Source: CAZLBV01 sp964557845 (GTDB lineage Bacteria; Acidobacteriota; Aminicenantia; Aminicenantales; Aminicenantaceae). From it: a stretch of 19,557 nucleotides of DNA. Each line of letters starts with the position of its first letter. Within the stretch, counting starts at the first letter, position 1. Positions 7,226-15,117 of this stretch are shown here, piece by piece. The stretch spans positions 1 through 19,557 of the forward strand of contig CAZLBV010000247.1 of the NCBI GenBank assembly GCA_964557845.1. Direction: 5' to 3'. A program made the position numbers and the translations under genes. Below the pieces are notes generated by a model, which worked only from the letters and a program-made list of their open reading frames with translations, did not search any database and was not told the DNA's origin.

Positions 7226-9388
7226 ATGGAGATGATGCGGAAGATCTATATTCTGGTTATTCCTATTTTCCTTTTACAATTAACATCGAATATTTTTGCT
7301 CAGGAAATTCCATCTGTTAGACCTGTCAGCACTTCTCCTGTTATTGACGGTGTTTTAGATGATGCAGCCTGGGAAACTGCTTCTGTTTTTAAGAATTTCA
7401 AAACCATAAAGCCAGACTACGGAAAAGAACCAAGTCAGGAAACCTTGGCCTATTTAACCTATGATGCGGAAAATCTTTATTTTGCGGTCCGGTGTTTTGA
7501 AACCGAACCGGATAAAATAAAAACCTCTGTCTGCAGCCGGGATAACATGTTTCAGGATGATCATGTGGTGTTAATGTTGGATACATTCAATACCATGCAG
7601 GAAGCCTATGGATTTTTTGTGAATCCAGCAGGAATCCAGGGCGATGCCATGATCAATGCGGACGGCAATGGAGATGCCACTTTCGACATGGTGTGGTACA
7701 GTAAAGGGACGGTTGATGATAAAGGATATACGGTTGAATGCCGGGTGCCCCTTCAGAGTATTCGATTTCCTGGAAAAGAGACCATCATCATCCGGATTTC
7801 TTTTTTTCGCCAGATCATCCGAACTTCTGAGATGTTCAGTTTTCCCCCTATGTATGCAGATGAGGGAAGTCTGCTCAAGCAGTCCCAGCAGATTGAGGTA
7901 GCTGGGTGGAAGTATAAGCGTGTCTATGAGTTGCTTCCGGCTTTAACCCACTCTACCCGGCAGTCGGTCGATCAGGGGAAAATGCAGACCGATCAGGAAG
8001 ATACGGATCTCAGCTTGACCGGTAAGGTCGGCCTGACCTCAGATCTGACACTGGATGCTGCCTATAATCCGGATTTCAGCCAGGTGGAAGCGGATGCAGG
8101 CCAGATCGATGTCAATCTGCGTTATACCTTATTCTATCCGGAAAAAAGGCCTTTTTTCCTGGAAGGGAATGATATTTTCCAGTTTGCCGGAAATGTAGAA
8201 GAAGGGCCCTTAGCTATGGTCGTTCATACCCGTACGATCGTCGATCCGATCCTCGGATTTAAACTTACCGGAAAACTTGGCCGCAGAAGTTCCTTGGCCG
8301 CTATTTATGCCCGGGATGATCTGCCGGATGATCCCATAGATGATCATCCGGATTTCACCATTGCCCGCTATAAATATGCTTTGAAAGAAGATTCTTATAT
8401 CGGCGGGTTTTATACGGCCAAAGAGTATGGCAAAGGATTTAACCGGGTCATCGGAACAGATGGGAGGTTCCGGTTAACTCAAACGTCCATAGCTGATTTT
8501 CATCTTTTTGGATCTTTTACGCAAAGAAATGGTGAAAAGGCTGCTGCCAGAGATCATGCCCTCGGACTTCATTATTTATATGGAGCGCGCAATGTGATCT
8601 TGGATCTGGGATATCAGGATATATCGAAAAATTTCCAGATCGATACCGGGTATCTCACCCGAACTGGGATCAGGCGCCTTTCGGCCTTTGGAATGTACCG
8701 GATTTATCCCAAATCCGATTTTTTCCAGCGGATCGAACCGTTTTACTGGAGTTTTCATTTATATGATACGGAGGATGAATTGTCCGAGTCTTTTAATCTG
8801 TTCACCTTAAGGTTCTGGCTGCCCAGAAGCACAATGTTCAGGGTGGACACGATTTTGGCCAATGAAGTATATGGAGGCGAAAGATTCAATACCGGCGGTG
8901 TGGGCATGCAGACAAGCTCCCAGATCACCAAATATGTTTTCATGAATTTGTTTTTCCGCAGGACTGGATTAGTCTATTATGATCCGGAAGACCCCTTCCA
9001 GGGCTATGGAAACAGATTGGGCGGAGGCGTTCAATATCAGCCCACAGATAAACTCAGTTTTGTTTTGAGTCTTTCCTATATTGATTTTTACCGGGATTCG
9101 GATAAAACGAAAATATACGATTATGCCATTCTCCGTAGCCGGAATACTTTTCAGATCAATAAATATATTTTTCTACGCGCGATAGTCGAATACAATGATT
9201 TCCGGGACCGTCTGACTGTGGACACACTGGTCTCTTTCACCTATATACCAGGAACAGTTTTTTATGCCGGGTATGGCTCGGCTTTGGAAAAGCTTGAATG
9301 GGACGGTCAGTCCTACCAGCCGGGAAGTGATTTTCTCGAGACTCAGCGGGGATTTTTCTTTAAGGTAAGTTATCTTTACCGGTTCTAA
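7226..9388 (+). CDS. Exported CBM9-like/DUF5916 protein, probable outer-membrane barrel
   Basis: This 720-residue protein has a Sec signal (residues about 1-25, ending NIFAQE). A carbohydrate-binding module 9-like domain follows at about 32-215: it opens with SPVIDGVLDDAAW and contains DDHVVLMLDTF and GFFVNPAGIQGDA, the usual landmarks of this fold. The rest (about 235-720) matches DUF5916. It is rich in alternating strands with aromatic residues, has YPEKRPFFLEGNDIF near its start, and ends VSYLYRF, an aromatic C-terminal residue typical of outer-membrane beta-barrels. I infer an outer-membrane protein with a periplasmic or surface carbohydrate-binding domain; the family has no settled function. 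The ATG at 7226 is chosen over the one at 7187 because AAGGAG (7215-7220) lies 5 bases upstream and the signal peptide starts there. It is transcribed alone and converges on the metallo-hydrolase gene. No sugar-use genes adjoin it, so a role in glycan uptake is only a guess. Confidence 0.85.
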   Translation: MEMMRKIYILVIPIFLLQLTSNIFAQEIPSVRPVSTSPVIDGVLDDAAWETASVFKNFKTIKPDYGKEPSQETLAYLTYDAENLYFAVRCFETEPDKIKTSVCSRDNMFQDDHVVLMLDTFNTMQEAYGFFVNPAGIQGDAMINADGNGDATFDMVWYSKGTVDDKGYTVECRVPLQSIRFPGKETIIIRISFFRQIIRTSEMFSFPPMYADEGSLLKQSQQIEVAGWKYKRVYELLPALTHSTRQSVDQGKMQTDQEDTDLSLTGKVGLTSDLTLDAAYNPDFSQVEADAGQIDVNLRYTLFYPEKRPFFLEGNDIFQFAGNVEEGPLAMVVHTRTIVDPILGFKLTGKLGRRSSLAAIYARDDLPDDPIDDHPDFTIARYKYALKEDSYIGGFYTAKEYGKGFNRVIGTDGRFRLTQTSIADFHLFGSFTQRNGEKAAARDHALGLHYLYGARNVILDLGYQDISKNFQIDTGYLTRTGIRRLSAFGMYRIYPKSDFFQRIEPFYWSFHLYDTEDELSESFNLFTLRFWLPRSTMFRVDTILANEVYGGERFNTGGVGMQTSSQITKYVFMNLFFRRTGLVYYDPEDPFQGYGNRLGGGVQYQPTDKLSFVLSLSYIDFYRDSDKTKIYDYAILRSRNTFQINKYIFLRAIVEYNDFRDRLTVDTLVSFTYIPGTVFYAGYGSALEKLEWDGQSYQPGSDFLETQRGFFFKVSYLYRF

Positions 9389-9417
9389 CCTGGATTATTC
9401 ACGGACCGAGATTGGTG

Positions 9418-9482
9418 CAAACACAAGCTGCCTCGAGTGAAGATGTGTGTAATACCTCGAACTCGAGGCAGTGAAGTGTTTG
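9418..9482. terminator. Large inverted repeat downstream of the DUF5916 gene, possible terminator
   Basis: Arms CTGCCTCGAGT (9428-9438) and ACTCGAGGCAG (9461-9471) are an 11-base perfect inverted repeat around a 22-base loop. After a short unpaired bulge the pairing resumes with CAAACAC (9418-9424) and GTGTTTG (9476-9482), for 18 paired positions in all. It begins 30 bases after the stop of the plus-strand gene. No run of T follows directly, so it is not a textbook intrinsic terminator. It may instead block 3' exonucleases or stop transcription from both sides. Confidence 0.5.
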
Positions 9483-9510
9483 GGCTGAGATCGGTTCGCC
9501 TCAAAGAGGT

Positions 9511-9627
9511 AAAAAATGCCGATATAAAATGAATATTGTAACACACAACCTGAAAAAAAAAGTGTTTCCTGTAAAATATTTCAACTCCATGATAATAAAT
9601 TGTTTATCATTATCATCGGCATTTTTT
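9511..9627. repeat. 13-base perfect inverted repeat flanking a 91-base AT-rich spacer
   Basis: AAAAAATGCCGAT (9511-9523) is repeated in inverse orientation as ATCGGCATTTTTT (9615-9627). On the plus strand the right arm ends in six T, and on the minus strand the left arm does the same, so a long-loop hairpin could act as a two-way terminator between the converging genes. A smaller hairpin, ATGATAAT (9589-9596) with ATTATCAT (9609-9616), is nested beside it. The ends could also be read as terminal repeats of a small non-coding mobile element, but I see no target-site duplication at the borders. Confidence 0.45.
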
Positions 9628-9649
9628 ATGAATAATTCAGGCTAAATAC

Positions 9650-10528
9650 CTATTTTCTGGTCAATTCGTCATAGACCAATTCAATGTTCCTTTTCTTGGT
9701 CAGGAATTCACCCTGGTCCTGGATATAATCATAATTAGAAAGATCGATGGATGCAACCGCTTGTTCTTTGGTTTTTCCGGATTCGATGGCGGCTGCCACT
9801 TGGTCATGCAAGTACCTCAGATAATCGGCAAACCGGTAGAACTCTTTCATGGTGGCAACTTCTCCATGGCCGGGGATTACTTTAAAATCAGGATATCTCT
9901 CCGCCAGTATTCCGATTATTTTGACCCAGTTTCTGGTACCGGAGCCATCATTCACGTCAATGTAAGGAGGGATTTTATGAAAAAACAGATCTCCGGCATG
10001 GATCACTCCGGCTTTCTCGAAAACTACGACAGCATCTCCCGATGTGTGCCCCGGGCCTAAATAGAGCAGCTTGACTGTTTCGTTACCGAAGTTGATAGTC
10101 ATTTCACTTTCGAATGTTTCTTCTGGAATTCCTAGATTCTCAGCAGCCTCTTCGGGTTTTTTCCCCTTCAGCATGGAATTTTTACAGTTTATATGGCCTA
10201 TGATCTTGGCTCCTTTACCAAGAATAGGATTTCCGTCCGTATGGTCGCCGTGGTAGTGGGTATTGATAAGATATAATATTGGGTCCGGGCTGATTTTTCT
10301 TATTTCTTCTAGGATCTCGGAGGAATATTTGGCATACTGGGAATCAACCAGAAGAACTCCCTCTTCTCCTTTGAGTATACCGATATTTCCTCCAGCCCCG
10401 TAAAGACAATAGACATTTTCATTAACATTGACGGTTTGGAAAACGATTTCTTCCTGATAAGCAGAGGTCAAGCTCAGGAATGAAATACTCAATACAAAAA
10501 AGAGTAAAAACAAACTTGCTTTTTTCAT
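9650..10528 (-). CDS. Exported metallo-beta-lactamase-fold hydrolase
   Basis: This 292-residue protein has a Sec signal (residues 1 to about 23, ending LTSAYQ) and a complete metallo-beta-lactamase fold. It carries HYHGDH (H91, H93, D95, H96), H161 in GPGHTSGD, D180 in HAGDLFF and H221 in IPGHGEV. These residues normally bind two metal ions, so an active hydrolase in the periplasm is likely. The spacing matches the broad MBL family of periplasmic hydrolases (some beta-lactamases, quinoprotein-associated hydrolases and related enzymes), and I cannot name the substrate; calling it a beta-lactamase would go beyond the evidence. The start at 10528 is supported by GAGGG (10534-10538) about 5 bases upstream and by the signal peptide. 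Its leader holds a perfect 10-base inverted repeat that ends next to the ribosome-binding site. It converges on the DUF5916 gene and is divergent from the large activase gene. Confidence 0.9.
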   Translation of the reverse strand: MKKASLFLLFFVLSISFLSLTSAYQEEIVFQTVNVNENVYCLYGAGGNIGILKGEEGVLLVDSQYAKYSSEILEEIRKISPDPILYLINTHYHGDHTDGNPILGKGAKIIGHINCKNSMLKGKKPEEAAENLGIPEETFESEMTINFGNETVKLLYLGPGHTSGDAVVVFEKAGVIHAGDLFFHKIPPYIDVNDGSGTRNWVKIIGILAERYPDFKVIPGHGEVATMKEFYRFADYLRYLHDQVAAAIESGKTKEQAVASIDLSNYDYIQDQGEFLTKKRNIELVYDELTRK

Positions 10529-10542
10529 GATAACCCTCGATT

Positions 10543-10576
10543 CATATCCAATTCATGGCAATTGAGATTGGATATG
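10543..10576 (-). promoter_or_regulatory. Leader hairpin or operator immediately upstream of the metallo-hydrolase gene
   Basis: CATATCCAAT (10543-10552) and ATTGGATATG (10567-10576) form a perfect 10-base inverted repeat with a 14-base loop. In the mRNA of the hydrolase gene this stem would end a few bases before the GAGGG ribosome-binding site and 14 bases before the ATG. A shorter alternative stem, CAATT (10549-10553) with AATTG (10560-10564), shares bases with the first, so the two folds exclude each other. It may be an operator for a dimeric repressor or an RNA element. On the plus strand it is followed by TTTTTTT, like a terminator, but no plus-strand gene ends there. Confidence 0.5.
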
Positions 10577-10600
10577 TTTTTTTATTTCTGTGATATCAGG

Positions 10601-10606
10601 ATAATA
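10601..10606 (-). promoter_or_regulatory. Candidate -10 box for the metallo-hydrolase gene
   Basis: On the minus strand TATTAT (5 of 6 consensus positions) lies where a -10 box would give a leader of about 66 bases that includes the inverted repeat at 10543-10576. The -35 region is poor: TTTGCA lies only 15 bases upstream. The call is tentative. Confidence 0.25.
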
Positions 10607-10790
10607 AAAATTCTTGGGAATTGCAAATCGGATTGCTCTCTTTTTAGTAATAATATAAACTATAAATATAAAAAATTTAAAAAGAAATAAGGGTTTTTCT
10701 TGGTTTTTTCAAAAAATTGGGGAGATTTCCGACATAATTTGCCGGAACTAATGAGTTAGTTGAATATTACAAATAGAGGACATTGCTTTA

Positions 10791-13700
10791 ATGAGTAATA
10801 TGTTATTGGGAATAGATCTCGGCTCTGTATTCTGCAAAGCTGTCCTTTTAGATAATGAATTTAACATTATCTGGAAAAAGGAGATAAGAAACAGGGGGAA
10901 TCCAGAGATTGTATTTAGATCTGTTCTCGAACAGGCCCGATCCAAATTTTGTGAAGATAAAATAAAAATAGGCATAACCGGATGCGGCCGAGAGTCGTTC
11001 TTATTCCCAGAGGAGATCTATTCATGTAATGAAGTTATTTCCCTTGCTTGGGCTGCCGGTATTCTCTATCCTCAAGCTCGCTCTTTGATCGAGATCGGCG
11101 GCACATGTTCAAGATGGATCCGTCTTGGCGAACCGATTGAAAAAGGAAAAGCGGGAGAAATCCTGCAGTTTGCTTTAAACGAAAGATGTGCCGCTGGTTC
11201 CGGTGCTTTCTTAGAGCAGCAGGCAAAACGCCTGAAAATGAATATCAGAGAGTTCTCTCAGTTGGCAGAATCGGCTGCTTGCGGTGCCTCCATTGCCGGC
11301 CGCTGCAGTGTCTTTGCCAAATCGGACATGATCCACCACCAGCAGAAAGGAACTCCAGTTGAAGAGATCGCCTATGGCTTATGCCTGGCTTTAGCCAGAA
11401 ATTTCATTTCAACCCTGCTTAAAGGCCAGAAATATGTTTTTCCTGTTCTTTATACCGGCGGGGGAGCCTTAAATAAAGGATTAATACGGGCTTTCAATGA
11501 GATATTGGGATGCGAAAATAAACAATTTATTTTATCTAAAAATCCGTTTTTTAGCGGAGCTTTTGGAGCTGCCGCAGGGGCTGAAGATAATGGCGGGGAG
11601 TTTACACCAGACCAATTTTCTTCCTTTTCAAAGAATTTAAAGCTAGCTGAGAAGAAAAAAGCGATGTCGCTTCCCCCTCTGGGAGATCTAACCTCCAGGT
11701 CAGCTCCAGAAATGTCCTATACTGGAGAGGAAGAAATCCACGGCTACTTAGGAGTAGATGTTGGTTCTGTCAGCACGAATTTTGCCTTTATTGATGAAAA
11801 AGGGGAAGTTAAAGCCGGCATTTATCTTCCTACCAGAGGGAAGCCTCTTGAAGTGATCAAAGAAGGTTTCGATCTTCTGTTTAAGCAAAACAGGAATAAA
11901 CTGCTGATATTGGGAGTCGGAACAACCGGCAGCGGACGGCATCTTGCCGGTAGAATTTTAAATGCTGATGTCATTCATAATGAAATAACCTGCCAGATGA
12001 TAAGCACCAGGCATTATTTTCCCGCAGTGGAGACCATTTTTGAGATAGGCGGACAAGATTCCAAATATATAAGTGTTTGCCGGGGAAGAATAGAAGAATT
12101 CACCATGAATAAAATCTGTGCAGCCGGAACCGGCTCATTTTTGGAGGAACAAGCCGAACATCTGGATATCGATATCATAGAGGATTTTTATAAATTGGCG
12201 TCCCGGTCTGAATCCCCTTGTGATCTAGGAAGCCGTTGTACGGTTTTTATGGACAGCGAGTTGGTGAATGCACTGAAAAGAGGTGTTTCGATTGAAGATG
12301 CGACTGCCGGCCTGGCTTATTCGATCGTGCGTAATTATTTGGATAAAGTGGTGGAAGGGAGGTCAATAGGCAGCAGCATTGTGTTTCAAGGAGGCGTAGC
12401 CTCTAATCCTGCTGTAGTCCGGGCTTTCTCTCTTATCCTGGATAAACCTATCCAGGTACATCCTTACAACCGGATCTCCGGAGCCATAGGAGCTGCACTC
12501 ATTGCCCTTGATCGGGCTTCAGAAAAAAAAGATTTAGAGGTGAAAAACCAGCGACTTTATCAAAGGGCGACAAGTGACTATCAGGTTTCCCTTTTTCAGT
12601 GCCGGAAATGCTCGAACAATTGTCAGGTCAACCGGATTACGGTTGAAGGCGATGTAATCTATTTCGGAGATGTGTGCGAGAGATATACTTCAGGAGTGAA
12701 TGTAGTTAGAGAGAATGCAATTACTTCTGAAGCAAAGGAAAAAAAAGGCCGGTTTCCAGATCTGTTTTCTGCCAGGAATGAGTTGGCGGAAAAATATATG
12801 GATAACCCTGAATCCGGAGGGCCCCAAGTAGGGCTCCCCCGGGCTTCTTTCATGGTGGACTATCTTCCTTTCTGGACTGTTTTTTTCAACCGGTTGGGTT
12901 GTGATGTGAAAGTCTCGCCATCTTCGAATTATGATCTCTTTAAAAAGGGCCTTGGTTCACTTCCGGCAGAAACTTGCCTGCCGGTAAAAATGGCCTTCGG
13001 CCATGCACTCTGGTTGGAAGAGAGTGATATCGATTTTCTATTTTTTCCTTCCCTAATAGAATCCCATAAAAGTAAAGAACCATTCCAGAAATTGTGTCTT
13101 TATACAGAGCATCTGCCTTTTATGCTGAGGCCCTGTTTGCATAAAAAAATGATCCTGACACCCTGTTTGGGCTTGAGAATGAACCCGCGGGAATTTAAGG
13201 TTAATATCTCAGACCTGCAGCACATCCTCAGGAAAACTCCGGGAGAGATTTTTGTAGCCTACCGGGAGGCTTGTGCGGCCCAGGATGATTTTCAGGCTGA
13301 GATGAAAAGGATCGGCAAAAAAGTCTTGAAGAGGTGCTTAGATCACAAAAAGAAGGTATGGCTGATCCTGGGAAAACCATACAACCTCCATGATTCTTTT
13401 ATAAATATGAATCTTGACCGGCATATTAAAAAAATCGATGTGCAGGCAATACCGATCGGATTTCTTCCCAATGAGGAAGAGCTGCAACCGGGATATATCG
13501 GAGTTCCCCCTTGGAAATATAATGCCCAGATCTTAAAGGCCGCTTTTTGGGCAAAGGACAAAGAAGATGTTTTTCCCATTATCATTTCTTGTTATGGATG
13601 CGGTCCGGATGCCTTTACAGCCAAGCATCTAACTAAAATTCTGGCTAACAAACCGCATTTATTTCTTGAATTTGATGAACACCGGGCCGAAGCAGGGCTC

Positions 13701-15026
13701 ATAACGCGATTGGAAGCTTTCTGGGATGAGATCGCCGATTATAAGCTTCGTCAGCATAAAAAAAGAATTTATAAACAAACTCCCAAAGAAGACAGTATAT
13801 CCGTCCGGTCATACCGGGAAAAGAAATTTGTGCTTCCCTATTTTGCCGACCATGCAGTGGCTTTTTCTGGAGCCATGCGGGGGATCGGTATGAAGACCGA
13901 GATCCTTCCCATGCCGGATGAAGAGTCAGTATCTCTGGGGGAAGATGCCAGCTCAGGTAAAGAATGTCATGCTTATTCCATACTTGCCGGCGACTTGATC
14001 AAATTTGCCAGATCAGAAAGAGAGGGGGGAGAAGTCTATTATTTTCCCGGCACCAAAAATCTTTGTCTTTTAAGCCAGTATGGAGCAGGCATGAATTATC
14101 TTCTGCAGGATCTCGGCATAAAAGATCTGGAAGTACTGGCTCCTCCTTTTGATTTTATAACAAGCTTACTGGGGATCGACGGATTGACGCTTTTGTGGAA
14201 TGGGTTGGTATCCATTGATCTTTTGATCAAAGCCTCATGTGAGAAAAGGCCTTATGAGCTCGAGAAGGGTATGACAGATGAGGTCCATAGAAGGAATCTG
14301 GCTGATATAGAAGAAGGACTGGCCAAAAGATCTTTGGCTCCGGCACTGAAGAGATGCGCAAAGAGGCTGAAGGGCATCCCCATTTGCCCAGAAGAACGTC
14401 CTTTGATCGGAATCGCCGGAGATATATACACCCGGCAGCATCCGGTGGCGAATCATAATCTATTCTTAAAACTGGAAGAATTAGGCTGCGAAGTAATGCC
14501 TGCGCCTTTATTTGTGGATGAGGTTGATTTTGCTATCGGAAAGAAAATATCTCAGGCGATCAATAATTTGGATCTACCCGGAGGTGCCGGTGCTGGACTG
14601 CTTCAATTGCACAAGGAATGGCAGCGCCGGAAAATAAGGAAACAATTAAAAGGTGCCGTAAAGTCTGTCCGCGAACCTGGTTATAAGGATGTCATAAGAT
14701 TCACCTCCCGGTATCTTCATCAGGATAACAATGAAATGCTGCTCCTTAATATAGCCAAGATGGCGGATTTCGTGGTAAAAGGCGCCTCGGGTGTGATCAA
14801 TGCGATCTGCTTTAACTGTATGCTGGGAACGGTTTCTGAAGCCCTGGCTGCACGTATTCAGAGTGATTTTAATAACATTCCCATCCCGACAATGATCTAC
14901 AGCGGTTCGGATATTCAGGTCGAAAAGACAAAGTTGGAGGCTTTTGTCTTTCAGGTTAAAAATTATCACGAACAACATAAAAAGGATAATGCATTTTATA
15001 GGAGATCGGAAGCAGTCATATCATAA
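10791..15026 (+). CDS. Giant fused acyl-CoA dehydratase activase-like protein (tandem BadF/BcrA ATPase domains plus COG3580/COG3581-type segments)
   Basis: This 1411-residue protein begins with two copies of the ASKHA-fold ATPase found in HgdC and BadF/BcrA: residues about 4-270 (LLGIDLGSVFCKAV) and about 318-575 (GYLGVDVGSVSTNF). Each keeps the two cysteines that, in HgdC dimers, hold a shared [4Fe-4S] cluster: C133 (NERCAAGSG) and C172 (GRCSVF); C443 (NKICAAGTG) and C483 (SRCTVF). Both copies could therefore form the cluster within one chain. Next comes a four-cysteine cluster, C604-x2-C607-x3-C611-x17-C629, then a DUF2229 domain from about 681 with TCLPVK (C729), a CYGCGPDAF motif (C934, C937), and a C-terminal part from about 1200 with CFNCMLG (C1340, C1343). 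HgdC-type activases use ATP to fire low-potential electrons into dehydratases or reductases acting on CoA esters. No separate dehydratase gene is next to it, so the substrate is unknown. AGAGGA (10775-10780) lies 10 bases before the start. Confidence 0.85.
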   Translation: MSNMLLGIDLGSVFCKAVLLDNEFNIIWKKEIRNRGNPEIVFRSVLEQARSKFCEDKIKIGITGCGRESFLFPEEIYSCNEVISLAWAAGILYPQARSLIEIGGTCSRWIRLGEPIEKGKAGEILQFALNERCAAGSGAFLEQQAKRLKMNIREFSQLAESAACGASIAGRCSVFAKSDMIHHQQKGTPVEEIAYGLCLALARNFISTLLKGQKYVFPVLYTGGGALNKGLIRAFNEILGCENKQFILSKNPFFSGAFGAAAGAEDNGGEFTPDQFSSFSKNLKLAEKKKAMSLPPLGDLTSRSAPEMSYTGEEEIHGYLGVDVGSVSTNFAFIDEKGEVKAGIYLPTRGKPLEVIKEGFDLLFKQNRNKLLILGVGTTGSGRHLAGRILNADVIHNEITCQMISTRHYFPAVETIFEIGGQDSKYISVCRGRIEEFTMNKICAAGTGSFLEEQAEHLDIDIIEDFYKLASRSESPCDLGSRCTVFMDSELVNALKRGVSIEDATAGLAYSIVRNYLDKVVEGRSIGSSIVFQGGVASNPAVVRAFSLILDKPIQVHPYNRISGAIGAALIALDRASEKKDLEVKNQRLYQRATSDYQVSLFQCRKCSNNCQVNRITVEGDVIYFGDVCERYTSGVNVVRENAITSEAKEKKGRFPDLFSARNELAEKYMDNPESGGPQVGLPRASFMVDYLPFWTVFFNRLGCDVKVSPSSNYDLFKKGLGSLPAETCLPVKMAFGHALWLEESDIDFLFFPSLIESHKSKEPFQKLCLYTEHLPFMLRPCLHKKMILTPCLGLRMNPREFKVNISDLQHILRKTPGEIFVAYREACAAQDDFQAEMKRIGKKVLKRCLDHKKKVWLILGKPYNLHDSFINMNLDRHIKKIDVQAIPIGFLPNEEELQPGYIGVPPWKYNAQILKAAFWAKDKEDVFPIIISCYGCGPDAFTAKHLTKILANKPHLFLEFDEHRAEAGLITRLEAFWDEIADYKLRQHKKRIYKQTPKEDSISVRSYREKKFVLPYFADHAVAFSGAMRGIGMKTEILPMPDEESVSLGEDASSGKECHAYSILAGDLIKFARSEREGGEVYYFPGTKNLCLLSQYGAGMNYLLQDLGIKDLEVLAPPFDFITSLLGIDGLTLLWNGLVSIDLLIKASCEKRPYELEKGMTDEVHRRNLADIEEGLAKRSLAPALKRCAKRLKGIPICPEERPLIGIAGDIYTRQHPVANHNLFLKLEELGCEVMPAPLFVDEVDFAIGKKISQAINNLDLPGGAGAGLLQLHKEWQRRKIRKQLKGAVKSVREPGYKDVIRFTSRYLHQDNNEMLLLNIAKMADFVVKGASGVINAICFNCMLGTVSEALAARIQSDFNNIPIPTMIYSGSDIQVEKTKLEAFVFQVKNYHEQHKKDNAFYRRSEAVIS

Positions 15027-15060
15027 TCTAATTAATCCCAATCCTGGCTCTTGATATTAG

Positions 15061-15090
15061 TTGTACTCAGGGAAAAATATTTGTTAGAAT
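15061..15090 (+). promoter_or_regulatory. Candidate promoter of the ABC exporter operon
   Basis: TTGTAC (15061-15066) and TAGAAT (15085-15090) are spaced by 18 bases in the 91-base gap after the activase gene. The -10 box matches at 5 of 6 positions and the -35 box at only 3 of 6. It would give a short leader containing AAGGAG (15106-15111). Read-through from the activase gene is also possible, since I see no convincing terminator in the gap. Confidence 0.3.
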
Positions 15091-15117
15091 TCCTTTCCTA
15101 AGATCAAGGAGTTATAT

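Noticed and set aside
9601..9615. Fur-box-like sequence TGTTTATCATTATCA (12 of 14 positions of the 7-1-7 palindrome when read on the minus strand)
   Set aside because: It lies between the ends of two converging genes, with no start codon downstream on either strand, and it overlaps the hairpin arms there. AT-rich DNA gives such matches by chance.
9650..10528. Naming the metallo-hydrolase a beta-lactamase (antibiotic resistance)
   Set aside because: The metal-binding residues are shared by the whole fold, and nothing in the sequence or neighbours points to a lactam substrate.
10747..10760. ACTAA-TGAG-TTAGT inverted repeat upstream of the activase start
   Set aside because: The arms are only 5-6 bases and AT-rich. 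Nothing else in the gap supports an operator.
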